Assembly (NCBI RefSeq): GCF_024166365.1
Contig: NC_064820.1
Location: 56,583,501 to 56,647,500, forward strand
Source: Elephas maximus indicus
Taxonomy: Eukaryota; Chordata; Mammalia; Proboscidea; Elephantidae
Direction of reading: 5' to 3'
Length of the DNA stretch: 64,000 bases
The stretch's first letter is position 1, and the number at the start of each line of letters is the position of its first letter. The notes under the pieces are model-generated. The model was not told the origin of the DNA, did not search any database, and saw nothing but the letters and a program-made list of their open reading frames with translations. Positions 55,866 through 64,000 of this stretch are shown piece by piece. The position numbers were made by a program, and so were the translations under genes.

Positions 55866-57106
55866 TATTCTCTGCTTTCAGCCAGGATTCATCTGACATC
55901 AGCAATGATATCCCTGGTTCCACATCCTCTTCTGAAACCGGCCTGAATTTCTGGCAGTTCCCTGTCGATATACTGCTGCAGGCGTTCTTGAATGATCTTC
56001 CTGGCTGAAAGCAGAGAATACCAGAGGATGTTTACCTGTGTTTTACTGACTATGCAAAGGCATTCAACTGTGTGGATCATAACAAACTATGGATAACATT
56101 GCAAAGAATGGGAATTCCAGAACACTTAATTGTGCTCATGAGGAACATTTATATAGATTAAGAGGCAGTTGTTCGGACAGAACAAGGGGATGCTGATTGG
56201 TTTAAAGTCAGGAAAGGTGTGTGTCACCATACCTATTCAATCTGTATGCTGAGCAAATAATACAAGAAGCTGGACTATATGAAGAAGAACAGGGCATCAG
56301 GATTGGAGGCAGACTCATTAACAACCTGCGTTATACAGATGACACAGCGTTGCTTGCTGAAAGTGTAAAGGACTTGAAGCACTTAGTAATGAAGATCAAA
56401 GACCAGAGAGGTATGGATTATACCTCAACATAAAGAAAACAAAAATCCCCACAACTGGACCAATGCGCAACATCATAAAAAACAGAGAAAAAGATTGAAG
56501 TTGTCAAGGATTTCATTTTACTTCCATCCACAATCAACAGCCATGGAAGCAGCAGTCAAGATATCAAAAGACACATTTCATTGGGTAAATCTGCTGCAAA
56601 GGACCTCCTTAAAGTGTTGAAGAGCAAAGATGTCACCATGAAGACTAAGGTGCGCCTGACCCAAGCCATGGTATTTTCAATCACATCATATGCATGTGAA
56701 AGCTGGACGATGAATAAGGAAGACTGAAGAAGAATTGACGCCTTTGAATTGTGGTATTGGCGAAGAATATTGAATACACCATGCACTGCCAAAAAAAACG
56801 AACAAATCTGTCTTAGAAGTACAACCAGAATGCCCCTTAGAAGCAAGGATGGCGATACCAGGTCTTACATACTTTGGACATGTTGTCAGGAGAGATCAGT
56901 CCCTGGAGAGGGACATCATGCTTGGCAGAGTACAGGGTCAGTGAAAAAGAGGAAGACCCTCAACGAGGTGGATTGACACAGTGGCTGCAACAATAAGCTC
57001 AAGCATAACAAAGGTTGTAAGGATGGCTCAGGACTGGGCAGCGTTTTGTTCTGTTGTGCATAGGGTCGCTATGAGTCGGAATCGACTCACAGCACCTAAC
57101 AGCAAC
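55866..57106 (+). mobile_element. RTE LINE with inverted 5' end, nested in L1-C
   Basis: 55866-56003 is RTE ORF2 in minus orientation. From 56004 to 57106 it is in plus orientation, with the RT motif NNLRYTDDTALLAES (about 56320-56362) and the 3' end GCTATGAGTCGGAATCGACT. The duplication AATTTTCTTG at 55856-55865 and 57107-57116 proves a single insertion. The ends of the inverted part repeat TATTCTCTGCTTTCAGCC in opposite orientations. Confidence 0.92.
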
Positions 57107-57857
57107 AATTTTCTTGCGAAGTCTTTAGGATTCCCTATGTATAAGTACCATATCATCCACGAATGGGGATCGTTTTACTTCTTCCTTACCAATTTGGATG
57201 CCCTTTAGCTCTCTCTTCTTTTTTTTTTTTTTTGCCTTGCTGCTCTAGGTAGGGCTTCCAGCACAACGTTAAACAGGAGTCGTGATAAAAGGCATCCTTG
57301 TCTTGTTCCTGTTCTCAAGGGGAATGTTTTCAGCCTGTCTCCATTGCAAATGTCATTGGCTGTTGGTTTTGTATAGATGCCCTTTATTAAACTGAGGAAT
57401 TATCCTTCTATTCCTAACTTATTGAGAGTTTTTATCAGAAATTGGTGTTGGACTTTATTGAATGCCTTTTCTGCATATTATCACGTGATTCCTTCCTTTT
57501 GTTTATTTATGTGGTGGATTATGTTGATCACTTTTCTAATGTTGAACCATCCTTGCATACCTAGTATCCCAGTCGGTCATGGTGTATTTTTTTTTTTTTT
57601 TATGGTGCTGAATTCTATTGGCCAGAGTTTTGTTGAGAATTTTTGCACCTATATTCGTGAAAAATATTGGTCTGTAGTTTTCTTTTGTTGTGGTGCTTTT
57701 GCCTGGTTTTGGTATCAGGGTTATGCTGGCTACATGGAAAGAATTTGGACGTATCCCTTTCTTTTCTATGTTCTGAAATAGTTTGAGTAGTACTGGTGCA
57801 AGCTCTTCTCCAAATGTTTGGTAGAATTCTCCAGTGAATCCATATGGGCCAGGGCTT

Positions 57858-59120
57858 TTAGGGGGTGGAGGGACTTTTTTTCATAACCACTTCGATCTCT
57901 TCTCTTTTCATGGGTATGTTCAAATTTTCAGCCTCAGTTTGTCTTAGTATAGGTAAGTAGTGTGTTTCTAGAAATTTTTCCATTTCCTCTAGGTTTTCAA
58001 ATTTGTGGGAGTACAGTTGTTCAATGTACTCTGTTATGATCCTTTTTATTTCAGTTGAGTCTGTTGTAACGTCCCCTATTTCATTTCTTATTTGAGTTAT
58101 TTGCACCTCCTTCTGTTTTTCTTTTGTCACTTTGGCCAGTGGTTTGTTGATTTTGTTGAACCTTTCAAAGAACAAACTTTTGGTTCTGTTGATTCTTTCT
58201 ATTGTTTTTCTATTCTCTATTTCTTTTATTTCTGCTCTGATCTTTATTATTTCCTTTCTTCTGGTGGTTGTGGGCTTCTTTTGCTGCTCTCTTTCTATTT
58301 GGTCAAATTGTAGGGCTAAAATTTTTATTTTGTCCCTTTCTTCCTTTTTGATGTGTATGCCTATTGCTGTAAATTGACCTCTGACGACTGCCTTAGCTGT
58401 TTTCCATAGGTTTTGGTATGATGGGTTTTCATTCTCATTTGATTCTACAAATGTTTTGATTCCATCTTTGATTTCTTCTATTATCTAGTGGTTTTTAAGC
58501 AAGGTGTTATTCAGTTTCCATGTATTTGATTTTTTTTTCTTTGCTCTTCCTGTTATTAATTTCTACTTTCATGGCGTTGTAGTCAGAGAAGGTGCTTTGT
58601 ATGATCTCAGTGTTTGGGATTTTATTGATAGTTGCTTTGTGGCCTAAGATGCAGTCTATTCTGGAGAGTTTTCCATGTGTGTTGAAATAGAATGTATACT
58701 TTGCTGCTGTTGAATGGCGTGTTCTATACATATCTGTGAGGTCAAGATGGTTGATTGTGGCTTTTAAAGATCTGTATCTTTGTTGAGTTTCTTTCTAGGT
58801 GTTTTGTTTTTACCAAGAATAGTGCTTTGAAGTCTCTTACAATTCTTGTGGCACTATCAATTTCTCTTTTCAGTGCTGTTAGAGTTTGTTTTATGTATTT
58901 TGGAGCCATGTCATTGGGTATGCAGATATTTATCATGGTTGTGTCTTCATGGTGGATTGTCCTTATAATTGTTATATAGTGTCCTTCCTTGTCTTTTATA
59001 CTGGATTTTGTTTAAAAGTCTATTTTATCTGAGATTCGTATTGCTACTCTTGCTCTTTTTTGGTTGGTGTTTGCTTGATAGATTTTTTTCCCATCCTTTG
59101 ACTTTTAATATATTTATGTC
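57858..59120 (-). pseudogene. L1-C ORF2 5' part (endonuclease) remnant
   Basis: Minus-strand frames 57858-58175 (SHKFENLEEMEKFLETHYLP, before the RT core), 58507-58731 (YRTRHSTAAKYTFYFNTHGK, LSRIDCILGHK, endonuclease) and 58742-58936 are homologous to L1-A and L1-B ORF2. Stops and shifts separate them. Confidence 0.85.
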
Positions 59121-59689
59121 TTTGTGTCTCTTGTAGACAGAATATTGATGGGTCATGTTTTTTTAATCTGTTCTGTCACTCTTTGTCTCTTTATTGGTGC
59201 ATTTAAGCCATTTATATTCAGTGTGATTATTGATAGGTTTCAGTTTATTGCTGTCATTTTTTAGTGCCTTTTTTTATTTTTGTGGTGCTGATGTTTTCTT
59301 TGTTCTTCTTACTCTCTTGTATGATTTCCTTTTGTTTGTGAAATTTCTTTCATTATTGTAGATTTTGTGTTTACTGAGACTTTGTTTTTCTTCTTTATTT
59401 TGATGAAGAAGTTTTTCTTTTTGTTACCTTGAAATTTACTGTTCCTAATTTTGAACCAGTCTTTATTATTTGATATCACCTTGACTTCCTCTCTTTTTGA
59501 AAGTTCTATGTCTACACCATGTATTTCCTCTTTTATTGTTATGACATTGTCATCATTTACAGATTGGTGTCTCTAGTTCCCTATTTTGAATGTTTTAATT
59601 TTGTTTTATGTTTGAGAGTTCATTACCTAGGTCAATATCTGGCTGATACTTACCTGTGTCCTAGATTCAGGTTGTTGTATGATGTTGTT

Positions 59690-60330
59690 GGTTCTTTAAC
59701 TGAAGGACTCCTTTTAATAATTCTTGTAACTTCAGTTTGGCTTTTACAAATGCCCTTAATTTCCGTTTATCTGGAAATGTTTGGATGGTCAACTTTTCAT
59801 CTTTTATGATATTAAGGACATTTTCTATCAGAAAATCTTCGATGATCTTCTCTGTGTTTTCCATTTTCTCCCCCAGTTCTGCAACTCCGATCACATGCAA
59901 ATTTTTGCTCTTGATTACATCTCACATAGTTCTTAGGCTTCCTTCATTCTTCTTCATTCTTTTCCTGATTTTTCCTCCAACAAAATGGCATCCATGAATC
60001 TGTCTTCAATTTTACTAATTCTGTGTTCCACTGTTTCAAATTTGCTCCTAAAACCTTCTATTGCATTGTCAATTTCTGAAATTTTGTGGTTTAACTTTTC
60101 GATTTGTAATTGCTGTTTTTGTATGGTTTCTAATTGTTTGTTTATTTTGACATTTTGTTCTTGTATTATTTTCATGAGTTTTTCTATTGCTTTGTGTGTG
60201 TTTTCCTTGATTTGGCTATGTTTTTGTTGCTTTTGATTGTGTTTTCCTTGATTTTGTCTGTGTTTTCCTCCATTTCTTTCCTAATCTCTTGGAAAGCCCT
60301 GAATACAAGACTTTTGAATTCCCCATCAGG
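59690..60330 (-). pseudogene. L1-C ORF1 remnant
   Basis: Minus-strand segments 59954-60175 (coiled coil: NKQLETIQKQQLQIEKLNHK) and 59667-59900 (DKRKLRAFVKAKLKLQELLK, the C-terminal part) match the two halves of L1 ORF1p, in different frames. Confidence 0.85.
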
Positions 60331-60336
60331 TAGTTC

Positions 60337-60493
60337 AGGGGACCTGAATGGCTCAGTAGTTAAGCACTTGGCTGCTAACCAATAAATCAGCATTTTGAAT
60401 CCACCAGCCACTCCTTGGAAACCCTATGGGGCAGTTCTACTCTGTCCTATAGGATTGCTATGAGTCGAAATTGACTCCTCGATAATGGGTATA
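60337..60493 (+). mobile_element. AfroSINE nested in L1-C
   Basis: GACCTGAATGGCTCAGTAGT to TATGAGTCGAAATTGACTCC. Flanks AGGTAGTTC (60328-60336) and AGATAGTTC (60494-60502) are a 9-bp duplication with one mismatch. Confidence 0.9.
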
Positions 60494-61168
60494 AGATAGT
60501 TCCAGTGCTTTTTCTTCTGCTGGAAGCTCAACTGGTGCTTTATTCTGGTTGCTTACTGAAGGCATCTTGTCCTGTTTATACATAGATATAGATAGAGAGA
60601 GAGATAGATATTTGTCTGCTGTCTCCAATACATTCAGGTATTATTTTCTGTATGTATTGATTACAGGTTTGTTTTTGTCCCACTTTTTTGTTTTGTTTGG
60701 TTATTTCTGGGCAAGTGAGCCAGAATTGCTTTATTGCTTGCCCATCTATGGGCATGATCGTTCTCAGCACCTTGTCCTGGTGTGCAGAGCCAGTCACTCA
60801 GCTATGGTGCAGCGGGGCAGATTCAGCAGGTAGGAAAGGGATGGAGGTGGGTTGTTTTTCTACAGTGTGAACTAGGCCAAGAGCTGGAGTGAGGCCACTG
60901 AGGTCTGCGGGGAGGTCTTGAGACAGTGGGAAAGGGCCTGGGATATGGGTCAGGCCCTCTGGGGGGTTCAGTGGGCGGCAGCAGGGGTCCAGATCCAGCA
61001 GGAAGGGGCCTGGGGTCTGGGCTGTATTCCCTGGGGGCTGCAGGTGGTGGGGCAAAGGAAAAGGTAGGAGAGGGGGCAAAGGCAGGGGCACAGGAGGCTA
61101 CATGGAAGAGGGCAAATGGGTGTGTTGGTACCCTGGCTCCCAGCAGTTGGGGTTGCCACAATGAGGCA

Positions 61169-61653
61169 TGTCTTAATTACCCAGTGCTGATATAATAGAA
61201 ATATCACCAGAAGTTTATTTTCTCAGTCTAGTAGGCTAGAAGTCCGAATTGAGGGCACCACCTCCAGGGGAAGTCTTTCTCTCTCTGTTGGCTCTGGAGG
61301 AAGTTCCTTGTCATCAATCTTTCCCTGGTCTAGGAGCTTCTCAGCACAAAGGCCCTGAGTCCAAAGGACACACTCTTCTCCTGGTGCTGTTTTCTTAGTG
61401 GTATGAGGCCCCCATGTCTTTCTGCTTGCATTTCCCTTTTATATCTCAAGAGATTGACTCAAAATACAACCTAATCTTGTAGACTGAGTCCTGCCTCGTT
61501 AACATAACTGCCTCATTGACATCATAGAGATAGGATTTATAACACATAGGAAAATCACTTCAGATGACAAAATAGTGGACAGTCACACAACTGGGAATCA
61601 TAGCCTAACCAAGTTGACACACATTTTTGAAGAACACAATTCAATCCATAACA
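61169..61653 (-). mobile_element. Solo LTR (family 2), minus strand, in L1-C 5'UTR
   Basis: TGTCTTAATTACCCAGTGCT through CAATCCATAACA is the reverse complement of the LTR at 62122-62647 (shared CATCAATCTTTCCCTGGTC and AAATCACTTCAGATGACAAA). Confidence 0.82.
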
Positions 61654-62085
61654 GTGCGATTATAGCCACTGTTCACCAGAGGGGTAGGTTGTGGGAGCAT
61701 GGTTACTGGGTGAGAGAGTCGAACTTCTTGAGTTGCAGCCAGCAAACATGCTCTTATTGAGTGTGTCCACACCATACCTCTAACTCCTATTGGGAATTCT
61801 ATGGAGGCGCCTTTCTGTGTGAGAGGTTGTTGGCTTTATTCCAAGATGGCAATGCTGAGTGGTGCCATTCAATCAGGAATCTCCACTCCATATCTCTATT
61901 CCCTCCCTGTTTTCTATCAGTTTTTTCTTCTACTCAGGACTTCCAGTCTAATACTTTATCCCTTCATTTAATGTTCAGGATTCTAGGATTGACATCTGCA
62001 TCTTTTTTACTCAATTCTTCAGGTCCTTGTTGCAGCATGATGGCTTAGTGCATCCGACTACTCTGCCATCTTGGCTTCACCCCCC

Positions 62086-62121
62086 AGTCCTAAATTTTAT
62101 ATGGAATGAGAAGAAGCCCAG
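62086..62121 (+). mobile_element. Older L1 (L1-D), middle part
   Basis: CCTAAATTTTATATGGAATG, L1 ORF2 sequence that continues from 54985. Confidence 0.65.
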
Positions 62122-62647
62122 TGTCATGGATCGAATTATGCCCTTCCCAAAATGTGTGTATCAATTTGGCTGGGCCATGACTCCCAGTATTATGTGATTG
62201 TCCACCATTTTGTCATCTGATGTTATTTTCCTATGTGTTGTAAATCCTGCCTCTCTGATGTTAATGAGGGGGGATGAGAGGCAGTTGTATTGATGAGGCA
62301 GGACTTAATCTACGGGATTGGATTGTGTTTTGAGCTGGTTTCTTTTGGGATGTAAAAGACAGAAGTGAGCGGAGAGACAAGGAGACCTCATACCACCAAG
62401 AAAGCAGTGCCAGAAGCAGAGCACATCCTTTGGACCTGAGGTTCTTGTGCAGAGACGCTCCTAGTCCTGGGGAAGATTGATGAGAAGGACCTTCTTCCAG
62501 GATTGATGGAGAGAAACAGCCTTTCCCTGGAGCTGATGCCCTGAATTTGGACTTTCAGCCTACTTTACTGTGAGGAAGTAGATTTCTCTTTGTTAAAGCC
62601 ATCCACTTGTGGTATTTCTGTTATAGCAGCACTAGATAACTAAGACA
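62122..62647 (+). mobile_element. Solo LTR (ERV-L-like family 2), in L1-D
   Basis: TGTCATGGATCG to AGATAACTAAGACA. It has no partner LTR or internal region, so it is a recombined solo LTR. It interrupts L1-D between AAGCCCAG and CCCCGAATAGCC. Confidence 0.85.
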
Positions 62648-62955
62648 CCCCGAATAGCCAAAGCAATTTTGAAGAAGAACATTTCCTGATTTCAAAGCAT
62701 ACTATACAGCTACAGTAATCAAAACAGTCTGGTACTGGTATAATAATAAACACATAGGCCAATGGAATAGAATCAAGAATCCAGAAATAAATCCATACAT
62801 CTAAGGTCAATTGATTTTCAACAAGGGTTCTAAAGCCATTCAATGGGGGAAAGAGGAGTCTCTTCAGTAAATAAAAAAAAAATGGTGCTGGGAAGATCAG
62901 ATTTCAATATGCAGAAGAATGAATCAGGATTCACGCCTCACACCATACACGAAAA
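62648..62955 (+). mobile_element. Older L1 (L1-D), right part
   Basis: CCCGAATAGCCAAAGCAATT, TCTGGTACTGGTATAATAAT, TTCAACAAGGGTTCTAAAGC: L1 ORF2 in the same order as L1-B 45880-46140 but from an older subfamily. Confidence 0.88.
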
Positions 62956-63379
62956 ACACTGCTTTTGCTTACATTGCTTTCAAATTTTGTATCCGTAACC
63001 ATTACCCCTGAATGTGTGCATTTATTTTTCTGTACTTAATTTAGTGAGTACAGCAATTCCATGCTGCTAGACAAGGAATAAGCAGCAAAGACAGGTAGCT
63101 TCCAATGAATACCCAAATGGAGATTTCATAAGCTCTCTTCATTTGTTATATTAGCACACTCTGGCTCTAGGACTGAAGCAATCTGTTCCACCACCCTCTG
63201 TTGGGATTTGTCTCCAGGACCATAATACCAATTTGTTTGAAAGCACAAGTTTTTTAATTGTATTTTTGATCATGAATCTGCTAAAAACACTGTTTTACTT
63301 TCCCACAACTGAGAGGGAAAATCAAGAATTTGCTTCATTTTTGAAGTAACAAGGAAATTTATCCTGCTTATATGATGAT
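62956..63379. other. Intergenic, nothing recognised
   Basis: No gene or repeat identified. Confidence 0.5.
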
Positions 63380-63530
63380 GGGGCCCTGATGGCACAGTGG
63401 TTAAGCACTCATCTGCTAAGCAAATGCTGCTCCTTGGAGTCACTATGGGGTAGTTCTGCTCTGTCCTATAGAGTCTCTATGAGTTGGAATCAACTAGATG
63501 GCAATGGGTTTTTTTTTTTTTTTTTGGTTT
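63380..63530 (+). mobile_element. AfroSINE with internal deletion
   Basis: GGGGCCCTGATGGCACAGTG, GAGTTGGAATCAACTAGATG, then a T-run and GGTTTTA. The flanks TATATGATGATGG and TATATGATGGTGG look like a target duplication. Confidence 0.9.
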
Positions 63531-63655
63531 TATATGATGGTGGGGATAATTATGATAAGATCAGTGAAATCATAGTCAGTGTGTTAACTATCACAAAGTA
63601 GAGAAAAAAAAACTTTTTTTTTCTCTAGATAAATTAAAATTCCTAAGACAAACGT

Positions 63656-63820
63656 GGAGCCCTGGTGGTGCAGTGGTTAAGGGTTATGACTGCCAACCAA
63701 AAGGTCAGCCATTTGAAACTGCCACCTGCTCCTTGGAAACCCTATGGGGCAGTCCTACTCTATGCTATAGGGTCGCTATAAGAAGGAATCAACCTGAGGG
63801 CAACAGTTTTGGGTTTTTTA
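63656..63820 (+). mobile_element. AfroSINE
   Basis: GGAGCCCTGGTGGTGCAGTG to CAACCTGAGGGCAAC. Flanked by TAAGACAAA on both sides. Confidence 0.92.
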
Positions 63821-64000
63821 AGACAAATATATTTATTGCTTTAAATGGATAAACAGTTTTGCATAACAAGTATAGTAATGCATGATTTCTTTAAACATGC
63901 TTTGAGATTCACATAGTCTTAAGTTTATTGGTTATAATTGTTACCAAAAAATTCTTTATGCTTAGAAGCTACTTATCATGGAAGACTCCTTGCTCTTGAT

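Larger units (their letters stand above)
54986..62085 (-). mobile_element. L1-C, minus strand, 5'-complete, inserted in L1-D
   Basis: The 3' end (TTTTATTGCTATTTAGGTAA, minus strand) is at 54986-55190 and the 5' end GCCATCTTGGCTTCACCCCC at 62065-62085. ORF2 remnants cover 55639-59120 apart from the insertions, ORF1 about 59690-60300, and 5'UTR about 60500-62085. Sequence encoding the last third of ORF2 is missing between 55190 and 55639, where two AfroSINEs now lie. Also interrupted by RTE (55866-57106), AfroSINE (60337-60493) and an LTR (61169-61653). Confidence 0.88.

Noticed and set aside
1..64000. CRISPR arrays, operons, bacterial promoters or phage genes
   Set aside because: The sequence is vertebrate: split exons, SINEs, LINEs and LTRs. 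No regular direct-repeat/spacer pattern exists.
1..64000. Exons of the FST neighbours known in other mammals (such as NDUFS4 or MOCS2)
   Set aside because: I looked for familiar protein segments with splice sites outside FST and found none in this window.

Overview
This is nuclear DNA of a placental mammal, almost certainly an afrotherian close to elephants. The evidence is a split-exon follistatin gene (FST) set among AfroSINE-type tRNA-derived SINEs, RTE-clade LINEs whose 3' tail the SINEs share, lineage-type L1 elements and ERV-L-like LTRs. I assign the lineage from the repeat families and did not check it by alignment.

Layout. 1-8155 is a repeat-rich flank: an RTE 3' end, an AfroSINE with a perfect 13-bp target duplication, an ERV-L-like provirus (two LTRs, gag-like remnants, an open dUTPase frame, 5-bp target duplication), an L2 fragment, a chimeric tRNA-Gly/RTE SINE and an old L1 piece. 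8156-21520 is nearly free of young transposons and holds the only recognisable gene. FST is on the + strand with six coding exons (13846-19010, 344 codons plus stop), a CpG-island promoter, a candidate forkhead/SMAD site in intron 1, and an A+U-rich 3'UTR ending near 20.1 kb. An unusual row of three dyads lies about 1.75 kb upstream of the start codon. An in-exon acceptor can generate the shorter 317-residue isoform.

21.5-64 kb is a transposon graveyard with readable nesting. Two long L1 copies (27036-34548 and 39338-48070) each sit inside an RTE element and each carry another RTE insertion. A third L1 (54986-62085, minus strand) sits inside an older L1 and carries an RTE, AfroSINEs and an LTR. 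Two RTE insertions have inverted 5' ends, as expected from twin priming. An 828-bp element with TTAA ends and CCC...GGG inverted termini, a probable non-autonomous piggyBac transposon, interrupts an RTE copy at 37676-38503. All LINE reading frames are broken.

Functionally the window is about one secreted protein. Follistatin binds and neutralises activin and related TGF-beta ligands, and its gene is induced by activin through SMADs. The candidate regulatory sites fit that feedback loop but remain inference. I see no exons of other cellular genes, no RNA genes and no CRISPR array.
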